DNA of 64,000 bases from Rotaria macrura (Eukaryota > Rotifera > Eurotatoria > Philodinida > Philodinidae). Below the pieces are notes generated by a model. The model made no database searches and was not told the origin of the DNA. It saw only the letters and a list, made by a program, of their open reading frames with translations. Below are positions 40,771-52,500 of this stretch, one piece after another. Position 1 is the stretch's first letter. Every line of letters begins with the position of its first letter. The stretch spans positions 62,001 through 126,000 of the forward strand of contig OENT01000293.1 of NCBI GenBank assembly GCA_900239685.1. Reading direction: 5' to 3'. The position numbers and the translations under genes were made by a program.

Positions 40771-42002
40771 AGCAGTTTCTTTTTTTCTGATTTTGTGATG
40801 CCACAGTTAAAAATGATTAGTAACCTTTTCTTTTCAAAAAGAAAGTAACATCACTGACATACTCCTATAATAATCGTTTAAGTTCTTCTGTTTTTTCAAT
40901 AATCAAGAAATAAGGAAAAAAACAAAAATCTGATTTTGAATGATTATTGCCTTACGTACTGTTAAAACAAACTAATGTCAAAAAATAAAATGCTTTTAAT
41001 CAATCACACATGATCATACTCATATAAACCTTGAAAATTAATCAAATTTAACTACTTGCATATAATGTGTTGAAAATTTACTGATTTTGAATAATCTGTT
41101 GTTTGTTATTTATTCAATAAATCTTCAATTCTCTATATTCATTCAAAGAAGCATCGAGACAAGATTGACAAAAACTCAAGAGAAGATTTTCATGATAGTT
41201 TACGAACAAGAAACTTGGAATAAAATCTATCTTCGCTGAGTAAATGATATACGTAACATTATCGAATCTATGCATATAATCGCAAAAAAAATAGAATTTC
41301 TTATTTGTTAAAAGTGTATTTTAAAATAATACGATATACAAGCATCGAAATCAATAATTTCAACCACATAGATATCCTCAATGGAAAAAGGTTTTTCGTC
41401 GTAGTTGTTGTTGTTGTTGTTGTTTTTTTCTTAATAAATTATAACGATTAATTTTCATTATGAATACGTCTTGTCTAGGAATACATCAAAACAAAAAACA
41501 TTGGATTGACTGTAACAATTTAATACAACAAAAACAATAAATTTCCATTTTTTCTCATATGCCAAAAATCCATCTATTTGATGGCTGCTTGCTTTAACTT
41601 TTTTTGGGTGTCACAATAGAGTAACTTGTACTCTACATTCATCGAAATACTCATTTATCATTGAAAAATCACAAAAGCTAACGTAAAACTGATTGACTGC
41701 TCTTAAAGTTATCAAACACTACCAAGTCTAGTATCGTATTACAAACGATGTTTAGATGATGATAAAAAACACATGATTTTTCAAATTATTTACTTTCTAA
41801 TCAGTGCAGAAAACATCCTATTTTCAGTAACAACATGAAACATCTGTTGTAAGTAGAAAGAAGATTTTCAAATAAAAACATGCATACATACATTATGAAA
41901 CATGTCTTCGGTACTGTTGAGTCACTTGTCTATACTGTTGATTTTAATGGTCGATGAAGGTATTTCAGAGAAGAAAATATTCATAATCTATTGTAGCATT
42001 CT
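40771..42002. other. Spacer between anamorsin and the chitinase pseudogene
   Basis: 3' UTR of anamorsin, with an AATAAA-type motif near 41114, and AT-rich sequence. No exon for the missing chitinase signal peptide could be defended. Confidence 0.5.
41401..41425. repeat. (GTT)n microsatellite
   Basis: A short trinucleotide run of about seven units. Confidence 0.8.
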
Positions 42003-45000
42003 ATAGGTTACGGTAAACGAGTCGTGTGTTATCATACGAATTGGTCCGCTTATCGATCAGGTAGGTGATGGACGATTTACAGTTCAAGATATTGATCCAA
42101 ACTTATGTACATATATTATATTTGCATTTGCAAGAGTTCAAGGAAATGATTTAGCGACTACTGAAGTAAGTGATCCCCGTACGTAGTTCAAAACATTCCT
42201 ATAGAGAAAAAAAAGAAGACAGCGTCCTATTTTTCTTTCTGTATTCCATCTACAGAAATTTATAAACAAGTCATCGTATTGAAAAAGAAAAATCCGAATA
42301 TAAAAAATTATGCTTGTATTTGGTGGCTGGAATCATGGATTGCGATGATTGACATCGATTTACACAATTAAACCAGGTGAAAATAAGTAGCATGTTAAAT
42401 ATTTAGAAAAAACGATCGAAACAAAATGATTATTATAATCTAGGTTTGGTTTTTGAATTAGACATTAAGTACAAAATATGAACCAGAAGGTCTTTTATTA
42501 ACAGCTGCAATACCAGTGGCACCATCAAGATTCGATGGTAATTATGAATCTAATGTTTGCAAGTAAACATTAGTGAACTTCTATATTTACGTGATATCTG
42601 ATAAGTAACTAATAATAGATATTTAAATTTTATTAACATGATGACATATGATTATGCTGGTCAATGGGAACGTGTGGCTGGACATAATAGTCCATTGACA
42701 AGTCAGAAACAAACGGTTGAACATATGTTAAGAAAGCCGGTCAATTTTGAATAATCAGCAAAATATTTTCTGCATACAATTTCTGTTAAGGGTGGACAAA
42801 AGAATGGTCGAATCAATATCAAGTACCATATGCTTATTTCGGTTAGAATTGGGTTGAGTTTGATGACACACAAAGCATCACTGTTAAAGTAAAACACCTA
42901 GCTTCTATTTGCAATACTAATTTTTTATCTTAATTCTAAAACTTGCAAATACTTACAGCTGGCAGGACTATCAACTATAATGAAATGAACATGCTCGTAA
43001 AATCACTCGAAGAAGCGAAGTGAACACAAGGCATTCTATGTAACGCGCAAGATTATAGGAGATTGTCAGAGGATCTCACATGTCCGTTAGATGCTTTAGT
43101 AAATTTTTCTGATCTCCGAAAAAGAATATATATGATTCTACAGGAATCAAAATAAATAAATTTAATTTGATGAGAAAAACTTTATGTTTTTGCTTTTATT
43201 TCTCAATTCAACGGATTACAAAGCATTGACACATAACATCACATTCATCAGAGAATGATGATGATTGTTCAAAGTAAAATTTTTTCAGATAAATCACTAG
43301 AAATTGCGTTCAGCTAGATTTGTTTGGGGCCACACAAGAAAGTATGTGATGTCGTTGTTGACGAATGAAATATCAAGTATTAGATATACTGATGATCTAA
43401 AATTTATTTCACAGTTTTATTGTCCAGTTTGAAAAGACGGACAAGAATTCAAACTTTAACCATGGACGTATAAATAAACAAATATCTTCTCGATACATTC
43501 ACAGATAGGTCTCGATGGCTTCATTTTACTCAATGATCTTTGTATATGCTACAAACACTTGTTGCACTGCAGATTTTAACTACAGTTTACTATCATTTGA
43601 TTTAGTAGTTGAAAACTCATTCTTCAATTCAGTATTGAGTACAAATATGGATCGCACCCAATAAATTTTATAGACATATATATGAACACACATCGAATCT
43701 TATCATTATTATTGTTATTATTTTCTGATCACTAACTTTTAGTATGCTTATTAATAGGCTGAATATGCCAATCAAATGCAATTAGATGGAGCTATGTTTT
43801 GGGCGATGGATTTAGATGATTTTAGTGGTACACAATGCATCGAAGGAAAATTTCCTTTGATTAACACAGCGAAAGATCTTATTAACGGGAAAGAACCGTC
43901 AACAAACCTAACAATACGAGCACCAACAACATTGACAAGGACCATGACTTCTGTATAACCTAATCAAAACGATACAGCAGTTCTCTATTGCACAGATTGT
44001 AAGTGTGAATGCATCGTTCGATTCAAAACCATTCGACACTTATATGGTTTGACTTTTCTCATATTTTAAATTGAGTCTAGGAAAAGTACAGATCACCTTA
44101 GTAGTAGTTTGGTTTTCAATATTGAAATAAACTTAAAATTAGAAAATTAATTTCAGAAAACATATTATTCTATCCCATGGTTTTCTGTAGCTGTTGAGTT
44201 TTTCTTATTATAGCTCGTGAAATTTTAGAGTAGCTATTAGATATTAAGATTCACCAAAAGCATAAAATCCAGGCCAATTTAAAAATTCAACGCTACTAAT
44301 TTTTCATTTTATTCATCGTGTAATTATGTTGAAAATAATGAACATTTATTAAATGATACGATGCACTTAGTAAGATAAGTATCGCAACGAATAAAACCAT
44401 ATGAATGCTTATTTCGTATTCAACGAATTCGTGTTATCATAATTTTTATTTCTGAAAGGAATGAATATCATAATAAAATTAAGTATGAAAAAAATTCATC
44501 GAGCGGTGTATCTAGCATAAGTTTTCGGCGAATGTTGTTAATCTTAATTAGCCGAAGCACACGTTAGAATAACCAGAAATAACCTGACATGTAAATTAGG
44601 ATATATGATGAATGAAAATTCAATATATGTTCAATAATTGATATAGATTTTTTTGTTTTCATTCTAAGCATATGGTCTCATTCACTTTATTAACCGAATT
44701 TCTCATCATTAAAAGCTTGAAACACGAACGTTTTGTTGCGTGTTCGACCATACATCAATTTCCATGACATTAAAATAGTATATTTTTGACAATCTTTGCA
44801 TGATTTTCTTTTCTAACTTTCTAATGATTACTGAAATATATGTTTTGCCTTTGGAATCATGTAAATTTTTCTAGACATTTATTAATATCAAAGTTCACAA
44901 GTTTAATTAGAAACGCATCGTTGGAATTGATTAGACAGGAAATCTTTTTGTAGTGAATATATCAAGGCCTATCTGACTATAAAGAAATAATGTTATAATC

Positions 45001-45395
45001 ATTTTGCTTGAATCTCACAGTAGAAACATTTTCAATACTAGAGTTTCGATGCACAGATAATAATGACTCGGCACGTTTTGAAGGTTCTATACTAGTACCG
45101 ATTTGTAAGAATTTCCTAAAATTGGACACTGAATTGTTACGTATATCATTATATGTAAGGTTCATATAATTATGAACGTACTGTCTTATCCTAGATGATA
45201 CATACATTTGTAACCATCAGGAACTTCTAAATGGTAATATATTAACAATGAGTATTTAATTTTGTTGATCTTAACAAAAGCCAAGCAAATTTATGCGAAT
45301 ATTACAGCTAACTGTCAAAGTTATTATGAATGTTTAACAACACCTAGTGGCAAACAAATAACTGTATCACGAACATGTCCTGTTCTTTTCTAGTA
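42003..45395 (+). pseudogene. GH18 chitinase pseudogene with CBM14-like remnant
   Basis: Pieces of a family 18 chitinase lie in order but in different frames: RVVCYHTNWSAYRSG (from 42019), then after a frameshift at about 42061 TVQDIDPNLCTYIIFAFA, YKQVIVLKKKNPNIK (about 42258), EPEGLLLTAAIPV (about 42480), NFINMMTYDYAGQWE (about 42630), VPYAYFG-stop-NWVEFDD (about 42828) and QLDGAMFWAMDLDDFSGTQC (from 43779). The catalytic DGxDxDWE segment should lie between about 42350 and 42470 and cannot be found in any frame. At 45311-45391 a further piece, CQSYYECL with RTCPVLF, resembles a CBM14 chitin-binding domain, the usual C-terminal partner. Frameshifts, stops and loss of the catalytic block make it non-functional. 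Confidence 0.8.
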
Positions 45396-46556
45396 AGACT
45401 TCCACCAATATCATTATCATCGACTAATTGCTAGGATCCATCATCTTTTGTCACCGATTACCATGTGTCGTTTCTATAGAGATTATTCGATAAAACTTCG
45501 TTATAGATCTCCACCTGAGGCATTATTTTCTTCGAATAGAAAACGATGCATATCAAAAAACAATCTTCAATGTTGACGAGAATTTTTTCTCGAAGAAAAG
45601 AGATACTAATCATCAAAAAATAAATAAAGACGGAACGCTTACAACACAGAACGTACTGTTGTTACTTCTGACATGCAATCGGAATCATTGATTATGATGA
45701 TAAAGTTCTTATATGAGTTCAGTCAATCATATTTCAAGATGAATAATTCTTTGAATAGAGTACTCGCTTCAGATATTATTTCTTGACGAACTCGAATACA
45801 ATGTCTTTCTTGGGACTATTTCAGATAAAATGACTGAAATTCATGTGTTATTTTATATTGGATTCATGAAAAGATCGTTTTTATTAACGAATGAACTCTT
45901 TTACCGTGAGCATAGTTCAAAACGATGCCTTTTCTAGATCATTATCCATCTGCCGAGAAATAATAAACAGACATCTCTATAAGTTATGTCGAGGGAATTT
46001 TCGCCCTAGATTTAACGATACGAACCAGACTCACTATAGAATTCTCAGTAAGATGACATCTAAAAAAATATTAAAAATATTTCATCAAATTTTGAAAACA
46101 AATTATTATCATTTAGGCATAATTACTAGCAAAGAATCATAACCTTTTGAAACGAGTTAATGTTATGCATCAAGTTAACACAAGAAAAGGTTACATCCAA
46201 ATATCAGAGAACACGATATGATGAATCTTGTTCACTATAAACGTTTTGAATATTCTTAGAGTCATCTGATCGATTCTAATCTACTGAATTTGTCTATCTG
46301 ACAATGGAATTTGTTTTAATTTCAAATAATCGTTTACAAGAATAGGAAGAGTGATTATCATAATGGTAATTAGTAGTACGACATAAAAATTATTGAATTC
46401 AGTCAAGCTATACCCATCAAATAAATTTATTTGAGAACCCAACAAAAATTGTGATCATTTTTCTCTTCTCGTGATGTTTCTGTCTACGTCAATTTCTATA
46501 CGAAAATCTCATACGTCGATTTACGTTATTCGTTTTTTTCTTCACAGAATTCTATG

Positions 46557-47193
46557 TCAAATCTCCTCTATATTGCTTATCCTATTTTTGACCGGAAAAT
46601 ATGTGATAAGATTTAGTGACAGAACTACTACATGATAGATTTTTATAAAAGCGGTACATACAGTGTAGTGAAAAATTATAGAATCCCCTTCTACCTTAGA
46701 CTTTTTTTCGAATTTTTTTATATATCAACATCGCTTTTCCGTTTTAAATTGATCGTATATATATCAAATGGAATGTCCCCTTTCAATATTTATTATAATA
46801 AATATTGAAAGGGGACATTCCATTTGATATATATACGATCAATTTGAAACGGAAAAGCGATGTTGATATATAAAAAAATTCGAAAAAAAGTCTAAGGTAG
46901 AAGGTGATTCTATAATTTTTCACAACACTGTATACCGTAGCTGAAATCGTATGTAGCAAAGAAATAAGTTTCATTACTATCAGATGATACCATTCCAATT
47001 TTGTTTTCCCATCGCACATGGAAGATTTTCTTGTCTTCGTCGAACATATCTTCTACATAAATCTGTGTAGAATAGTATAACCCAACGATATAACATTCTT
47101 TATTATACAACGGACAAAGAAATGAATTAGACTCTGATATTCTCTGATCAATATTAATATTGTGCATTGATGTGAAAATTTTATCATAGACTA
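46557..47193 (-). other. Coding-like frame split by the MITE (possible gene fragment)
   Basis: On the minus strand, from just after a TTGATTAG acceptor-like site (47193) to the MITE, one frame stays open. It has a varied, non-repetitive composition unlike nearby spurious frames (for example SFLCPLYNKECYIVGLY, KKIFHVRWENKIGM, ETYFFATYDFSYG). Inside the element the frame stops after a few codons. Counting one TA copy and leaving out the insertion, the frame continues on the far side for about 34 more codons to a TGA at 46557. I recognise no family. It may be a decayed exon or chance. Confidence 0.3.
46661..46930. mobile_element. Near-perfect palindromic MITE, Tc1/mariner-like ends
   Basis: A 270 bp element whose two halves are near-exact reverse complements about a centre at 46795/46796, with only a few mismatches (for example GTGTAGTG against GTGTTGTG, and ATCCCCTT against ATCACCTT). 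The termini read CAGTG...CACTG and are flanked by TA on both sides (46659-46660 and 46931-46932), the target duplication of Tc1/mariner transposases. It encodes no transposase. The high arm identity suggests it is young. The transcript would fold into a long hairpin, a possible small-RNA source. Confidence 0.85.
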
Positions 47194-47794
47194 ATCAATA
47201 TTAATGGCCAATACTTCAGTTCAATATATTATTCTCACATTTGTTTACTGTGATCAAACGAAGTCTCGAAACAAATACTTAATGCTTAATTCATTGCTTG
47301 TAATGATTTAGCGGTTTTTAAAAATAGAACAGTATCAATAAGGATTTCTTTCAATAAATGAATACTTCAACAGATGAGTTGTCCTCGTTTCATATTGCAC
47401 AGATTTGAATATTGAAAAAGATAATGAGCATTTTTTGTCATTTCTGGTTTCTTTTGTCAAAAACAAATCAGTAAATTCTAATTGGATTTCTAGATCAAAT
47501 TATTTTGACTTGAGAAAAAACAAACTCCATGGTTTTTTCTCTCTCTCTCTTTGTTTCTATTGTATTCTTATTTTTTTTGCTCGCTATCTATTTTCTAATC
47601 AATAGAAAATTCATCGCTTTTCGTGTTCTTTCTTCTTGCCGCTTTTTTGTAGAGCAGGTCGTCATATTCGCTTCATAGTCAATATTTGAACCCCGACTTA
47701 CACTTACATATATAAAAATCGTTTGAACAAAGTCGATTTTTATACGCTTATATTTCTACATTATTATCAAATAAAGCATACAATATTCATCATT

Positions 47795-48673
47795 ATGTTT
47801 GGTGAGGGAAGAAAAACATTTCATATGTCTATGGCATCTGTCTATTTACTCTTGTTTATTATTATTGCCGACAAATGTATTTTTATTCACTCGTCTATGG
47901 TCACGCAAGATGATCATGATCTGGTATAAGTATATGTAGTATTTATTCACTAGTAAATTCATGATTTGAGAAAGATGAAGATTCTCTTTGAGTTTTGATG
48001 ACATCTAATACATGAATGTTTAGTCATACTGCTTGATCGAGTAATCATTTCCGGCCTTGCGAAACTTAGTAAAGAAAACAGAGCCATCGACCTTGTCTTT
48101 TGTGTTGAAAAGTCGATAAGTTCACTTAAACTCCGAGACAAACTTTTACACATGCATTTATTTATATATAAATGAATGCCAGACATCAGCATTGTTTTCT
48201 GATCAAGGATAATTCGATTAAATGGGAAAAACAAAAGACTTGATATATGTAATTGTTTTTCTCATATATTTTTTTAACGAAAACTTCACAAATATTACTT
48301 TCATTTTTCATTTTTCTTTTTCTTGTTTTTGAAATATTCAGAATAAACTGGCAAATCTACAACAGGATGCATTTCAACAATTAATCATGAAATATATTTC
48401 AACTCCCGGTAAAAAAATCCGTAACCTGGAGTTGTTTTTGTATTTGTCTTTTCAATTTTAATTGGTTCTATTTTCTTTAAAGATCATTCTTTATCTGATG
48501 ATAATGATTCACCATCCGCATCAAAAACAATATTACAACGTATGGTTTCTTTGACATCTAACTAAATCATAGTTTTCATTTGTCTTCTTCAATTTATATT
48601 AGGTCGATTTTGTTGCATGAGTCCGCTGAGTGGTCGAAAACGGTTTATACGAAGTTTAGCACGAATACAGTAA
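47795..48673 (+). CDS. Putative secreted peptide (neuropeptide/hormone) precursor
   Basis: Four small exons join in frame to 107 aa: 47795-47923, 48342-48408, 48483-48539 and 48603-48673. The intron sites are GT-AG, and the last two introns (74 and 63 nt) have the usual local length. Residues 1-35 look like a signal peptide (core VYLLLFIIIA). A helical-looking stretch (NKLANLQQDAFQQLIMKYIS) and an acidic spacer (SLSDDNDSPSAS) follow. The C-terminus reads QRRFCCMSPLSGRKRFIRSL: a dibasic site, a short peptide with two adjacent Cys, then Gly-Arg-Lys-Arg, the classic amidation plus cleavage signal. I do not recognise a named family; the layout recalls invertebrate peptide prohormones. If the third intron is not spliced, the protein would instead end ILQRMVSLTSN. 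Expression evidence is needed to be sure it is a gene. Confidence 0.5.
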
Positions 48674-49539
48674 CTGTCGAACATGGCTATTGCGTAGAAT
48701 TCTTAATTTGTAAAAATAAAAATTCAAATGTGCGTGTGGTTGCCAACAAATCGAGAGTAATAAAAGAAAATTATTGACCTTATTATATTTTGTTTCTTTT
48801 ATCTTGAACGTTGACGTTGAATAATTAAACAAGAAAAAAGATAAACAAAAGCACAGTCAAATGAGAGGAAAATACAGAGATTATTGTATATAAGAAAAAT
48901 AAACTCATATGAATTTCTAACAACTGGACAAAAACAAAATTACAGAACTATTATGTCAAAATAAAATAAGCCAGCCAAACAGCACACGATAGATATTTTG
49001 TCACCGGAATATCTAATTGGACTTGAAAATAGAAATAATTGTAATGACCGGAAAGAAAAAGAGTAACACTGCTATATCACAGACGTATAACCACAACAAA
49101 AGGCGAAAAGAGAAAGCCATCGAAAGTATGCATAATCATTATTAAACGTAAAATTTAATAAGAATAAATTAGTTAACATGCTTGGTATTCAATGAATTAT
49201 TTTATAAGCCTAAAATTAAAAGAAAAAAATATATATATATATACGTAGCATACAAATGTTGAATGATTCGATTAATCTAATAATAGATTAGGCAAATCAG
49301 AAAATATCTGTTATGCTTATATTATAAGAATGTATATATCAATGATCTAATCGATAAATCTATATATATACTTTTGAGAACAAAGTAAAACATCACAAAG
49401 AATTATCAAGTATTCTTGAAAGTTTTTCTGCAATTCTTCACAGCAATAAACGATACAATATGTTATTAGATCGAATTAAAGGAAGATCAAAAACAACGAA
49501 ATAAATTATTAAATTTACATACCCATGTAGAAATAAAGA
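48674..49539. other. Convergent spacer between peptide-precursor and ABCA genes
   Basis: 3' ends of two convergent genes. AT-rich, with short AT microsatellites near 49225. No further feature seen. Confidence 0.5.
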
Positions 49540-52500
49540 TTAAAGTTTGGTTAATTCTGTAAAAACAAAAATCATTCAACAATTCATGGCGTTAGATTCA
49601 ATGTGTGATAGACAAATTTGATGGAACTTACCAATTATATTTTGTTTTTTAAAAAATAATTTAAATAAAAAATTGTTTTTAAAGCAACTATCGTCAGTAT
49701 TAACGCTAATTTGTTCTAATGACTGATTTTCTTCTTGTATTCGAGCAAAATTCACAAATACATCGTCAAGTGTTACTTGTGTAACTGTATAATCTTCAAT
49801 TATGTTTTGTAAATCTTCGCGTGCTTTTTCCAAAACACTAAACATTCGATGTAATGGAACATTAGTTGATACACAAAAATGTATCATTTTATTATGTTCT
49901 TCTTTAACATCCGCTTCTGGTATATGTTCTTTCATATAACTTATCACATGTTTTGTATCACAATTAATTTCTGTTCGAACGAGTATCGTATAACCATCAC
50001 CGAACCTTTGAATAATATCAAGATGCATTTTTAATAGAGTTAAGAAAATAATTTTAAAAAAGTTACTTCGTTTTTAAATGTTGTACACTACCAAGGCATT
50101 TAAATTCTCCACTAACCATGATGACAAGACCTATTGACAAATAAATTTATTCAAAACAAAAGCAACATGATTGTCATATTCCTACGATTGCATAATGTTT
50201 CACATTCTTCCATAGAATGAGATGTTATTACAACTGATTTACGATCTTTACGAGTCAGTGTTAATATACAATTCCAGAGAAACCTTTTTGCTCGTACATC
50301 CATTCCCGTTGTTGGTTCCTAATCATGATTCTCTATAGAATATGTTATTATTTTCAATATTAAACTTACATCCATGAATATAATCGATGGATTACCAATC
50401 AGGGAAATAGCTGTTGATAATTTTCGTTTATTACCACCGGAGTATTGTTTTACTGGTCGATCAGCCCATAGTGTAAGACCAAGTCGTTTCAATAGACAAT
50501 CAGTAATCTATAGAAAAAAAAGGGACTTTTAAATGTGTTTTCTTTTTTTCTGACGTACAAAACTAATGCGAAACGTATGCAATTTTCATCAATGTTTCTC
50601 AATCATAAACAATTGTAAGTGTTATGTCGGTATGCAAATAAATATGAAATCGAACTTACGATTTGAGTTCGATGTAAAAGACATTAAGTGAAAGTAGTAT
50701 TAAAGTCACACTGAAATGCTTTTGAGATATGAATATTAAAAAATATGTCATCACTTTAGCTTAATCTCGACTATTCTTTTGAATGTCAAACTTTTCCGAC
50801 ATGTGTCGTTATAGAAATGTATTCGACACTTCAGCTGTCATATGTGAAAGAATAGAAGAATGGATAGCGAATCTCAAATATGACTTATCGCGGCTCTTTA
50901 GAAAATTAAATAGTACTTAATTTGCAGTACTAAGTTTCGACGATGATCAAAAGTAATTTTGATGTTTATTGAAATGATGTCTGCCAATAAGATGAATTTT
51001 CAGCAATCATATAAAGTTCGGTTTAACCATAAATACAATTTTTATCTATGATTATATCTCTTGCTCTTGAGTTTAGGATTCAATCTTTGAACTATCATAG
51101 AAATTTTTACTAGTACATAGTGTATAGCTGCCAAATGTTCAAAGATAAAGATTTCTCGATTTTTTGTCAAATCGAATTGACTACGGTTTATATTCAAGTA
51201 CATTATTATTGTCACTGATCGACCTTGTTATCAAAAAAATTAATAATACGTTGCCGAAAGCTCGTTGAATTGTGAAATGTGTGATTTTATCAACAAAGTC
51301 TTATTAGTAGATGTAGAAATAGAAGGGGAACTTTTGACATTTACTGAAAGTTGTATTTTTATTAGAATTTTGTCTTGAACTAGATTGAAATTTCAACAAT
51401 AACCAATTGCATGTTTCCTTCAAAGAAAATATTCCCATTACAATAGAATTTGTACCGATCGGCAAATTTTAACCACAGAAATTCTGTTTACTAGAAAATC
51501 TCATAATGATATGTAAGGTACAACTAGGATTATCCAATTCTCGGTACAGAGCGACGCTACTCTGGAAATCCATCAAAAGTTCAACTGAACGTTCGAGTGG
51601 CCACAACATCAAGAAAATGAAGCCCTACACGACAGATGATTGAGTATCTTAGACGAAATTACTAGAGAATATAATGTTGTTCTCAAAATCGAGTTAGATG
51701 TTGTGATAGTTTAAATGCTTGTTTCTATTTTACTTCGAACATCATTATGAATGTAATCGATTATTTTCTCTGTCATTATTTATGGTATTCCATAGTACAC
51801 TGAATTTTCCAGTAGAATGATTTTACAAAAGCATTTTTATGCAACTTTTCATATCTAGATATGTGTGATTCCTGTCAAAGTACTATATTCATGCATTTCT
51901 AGGAATTAGTTTCATGGAGATATTTCTTTGATGGAAATATCTAGTCGAATAAGTCCTATAATAAAAATCCTACTTACAAATGGAATGTTTTCTCTCTTAA
52001 TACCACGTAAACGAGCGTAAAAATAGAGATGTTCTCGTGCAGTTAGCAAAGAATCCAGTGCATCGAATTGTGGACAGTAACTAAAACACAATGTTGTTGT
52101 TGTTTTTTTGAAAGGAAAATTGATTCTTTTTCATTCTTTACCCTAAATTTCGATGTACAGCACTTAATTTTTTAATAACACTATAGTTATTAACAAATGC
52201 ATTGCCATCGGTCATTGAAATTTCGCCGGTTAACATTTTAAATGTTGTCGATTTTCCTGAACCATTTACACCTAGTAAACCAAAACATTCGCCTTCTTTA
52301 ACACCTAAACATGTTTTATTAACAGCTGTAAATTTTTTTCCAAATATCCATCCATATATCTAGATAATAATGAAGAATGAAAATTTTCTTTTATGCTGTT
52401 TTATTTTTGTTTCTATTTATACTTTAACTAAATCAATCATTCGTAGAACATCTCCACTTGTATTATCACGATCAGAATAGATCCTTTGTCGTTCAGCAGC

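Larger units (their letters stand above)
45396..47794. other. Spacer with palindromic MITE and an interrupted frame
   Basis: AT-rich. Holds the palindromic element and the interrupted open frame listed separately. Otherwise nothing recognisable. Confidence 0.5.

Noticed and set aside
48405-48416. A second amidation site (Pro-Gly-Lys-Lys) in the peptide precursor
   Set aside because: The codons arise only if the intron at 48409 is retained; a GGTAAA donor always reads Gly-Lys, so it is likely coincidence.
51535-51640. Possible coding remnant in an ABCA intron ([15 protein letters not shown] reading)
   Set aside because: Composition is somewhat exon-like but the stretch is short and no family could be named.
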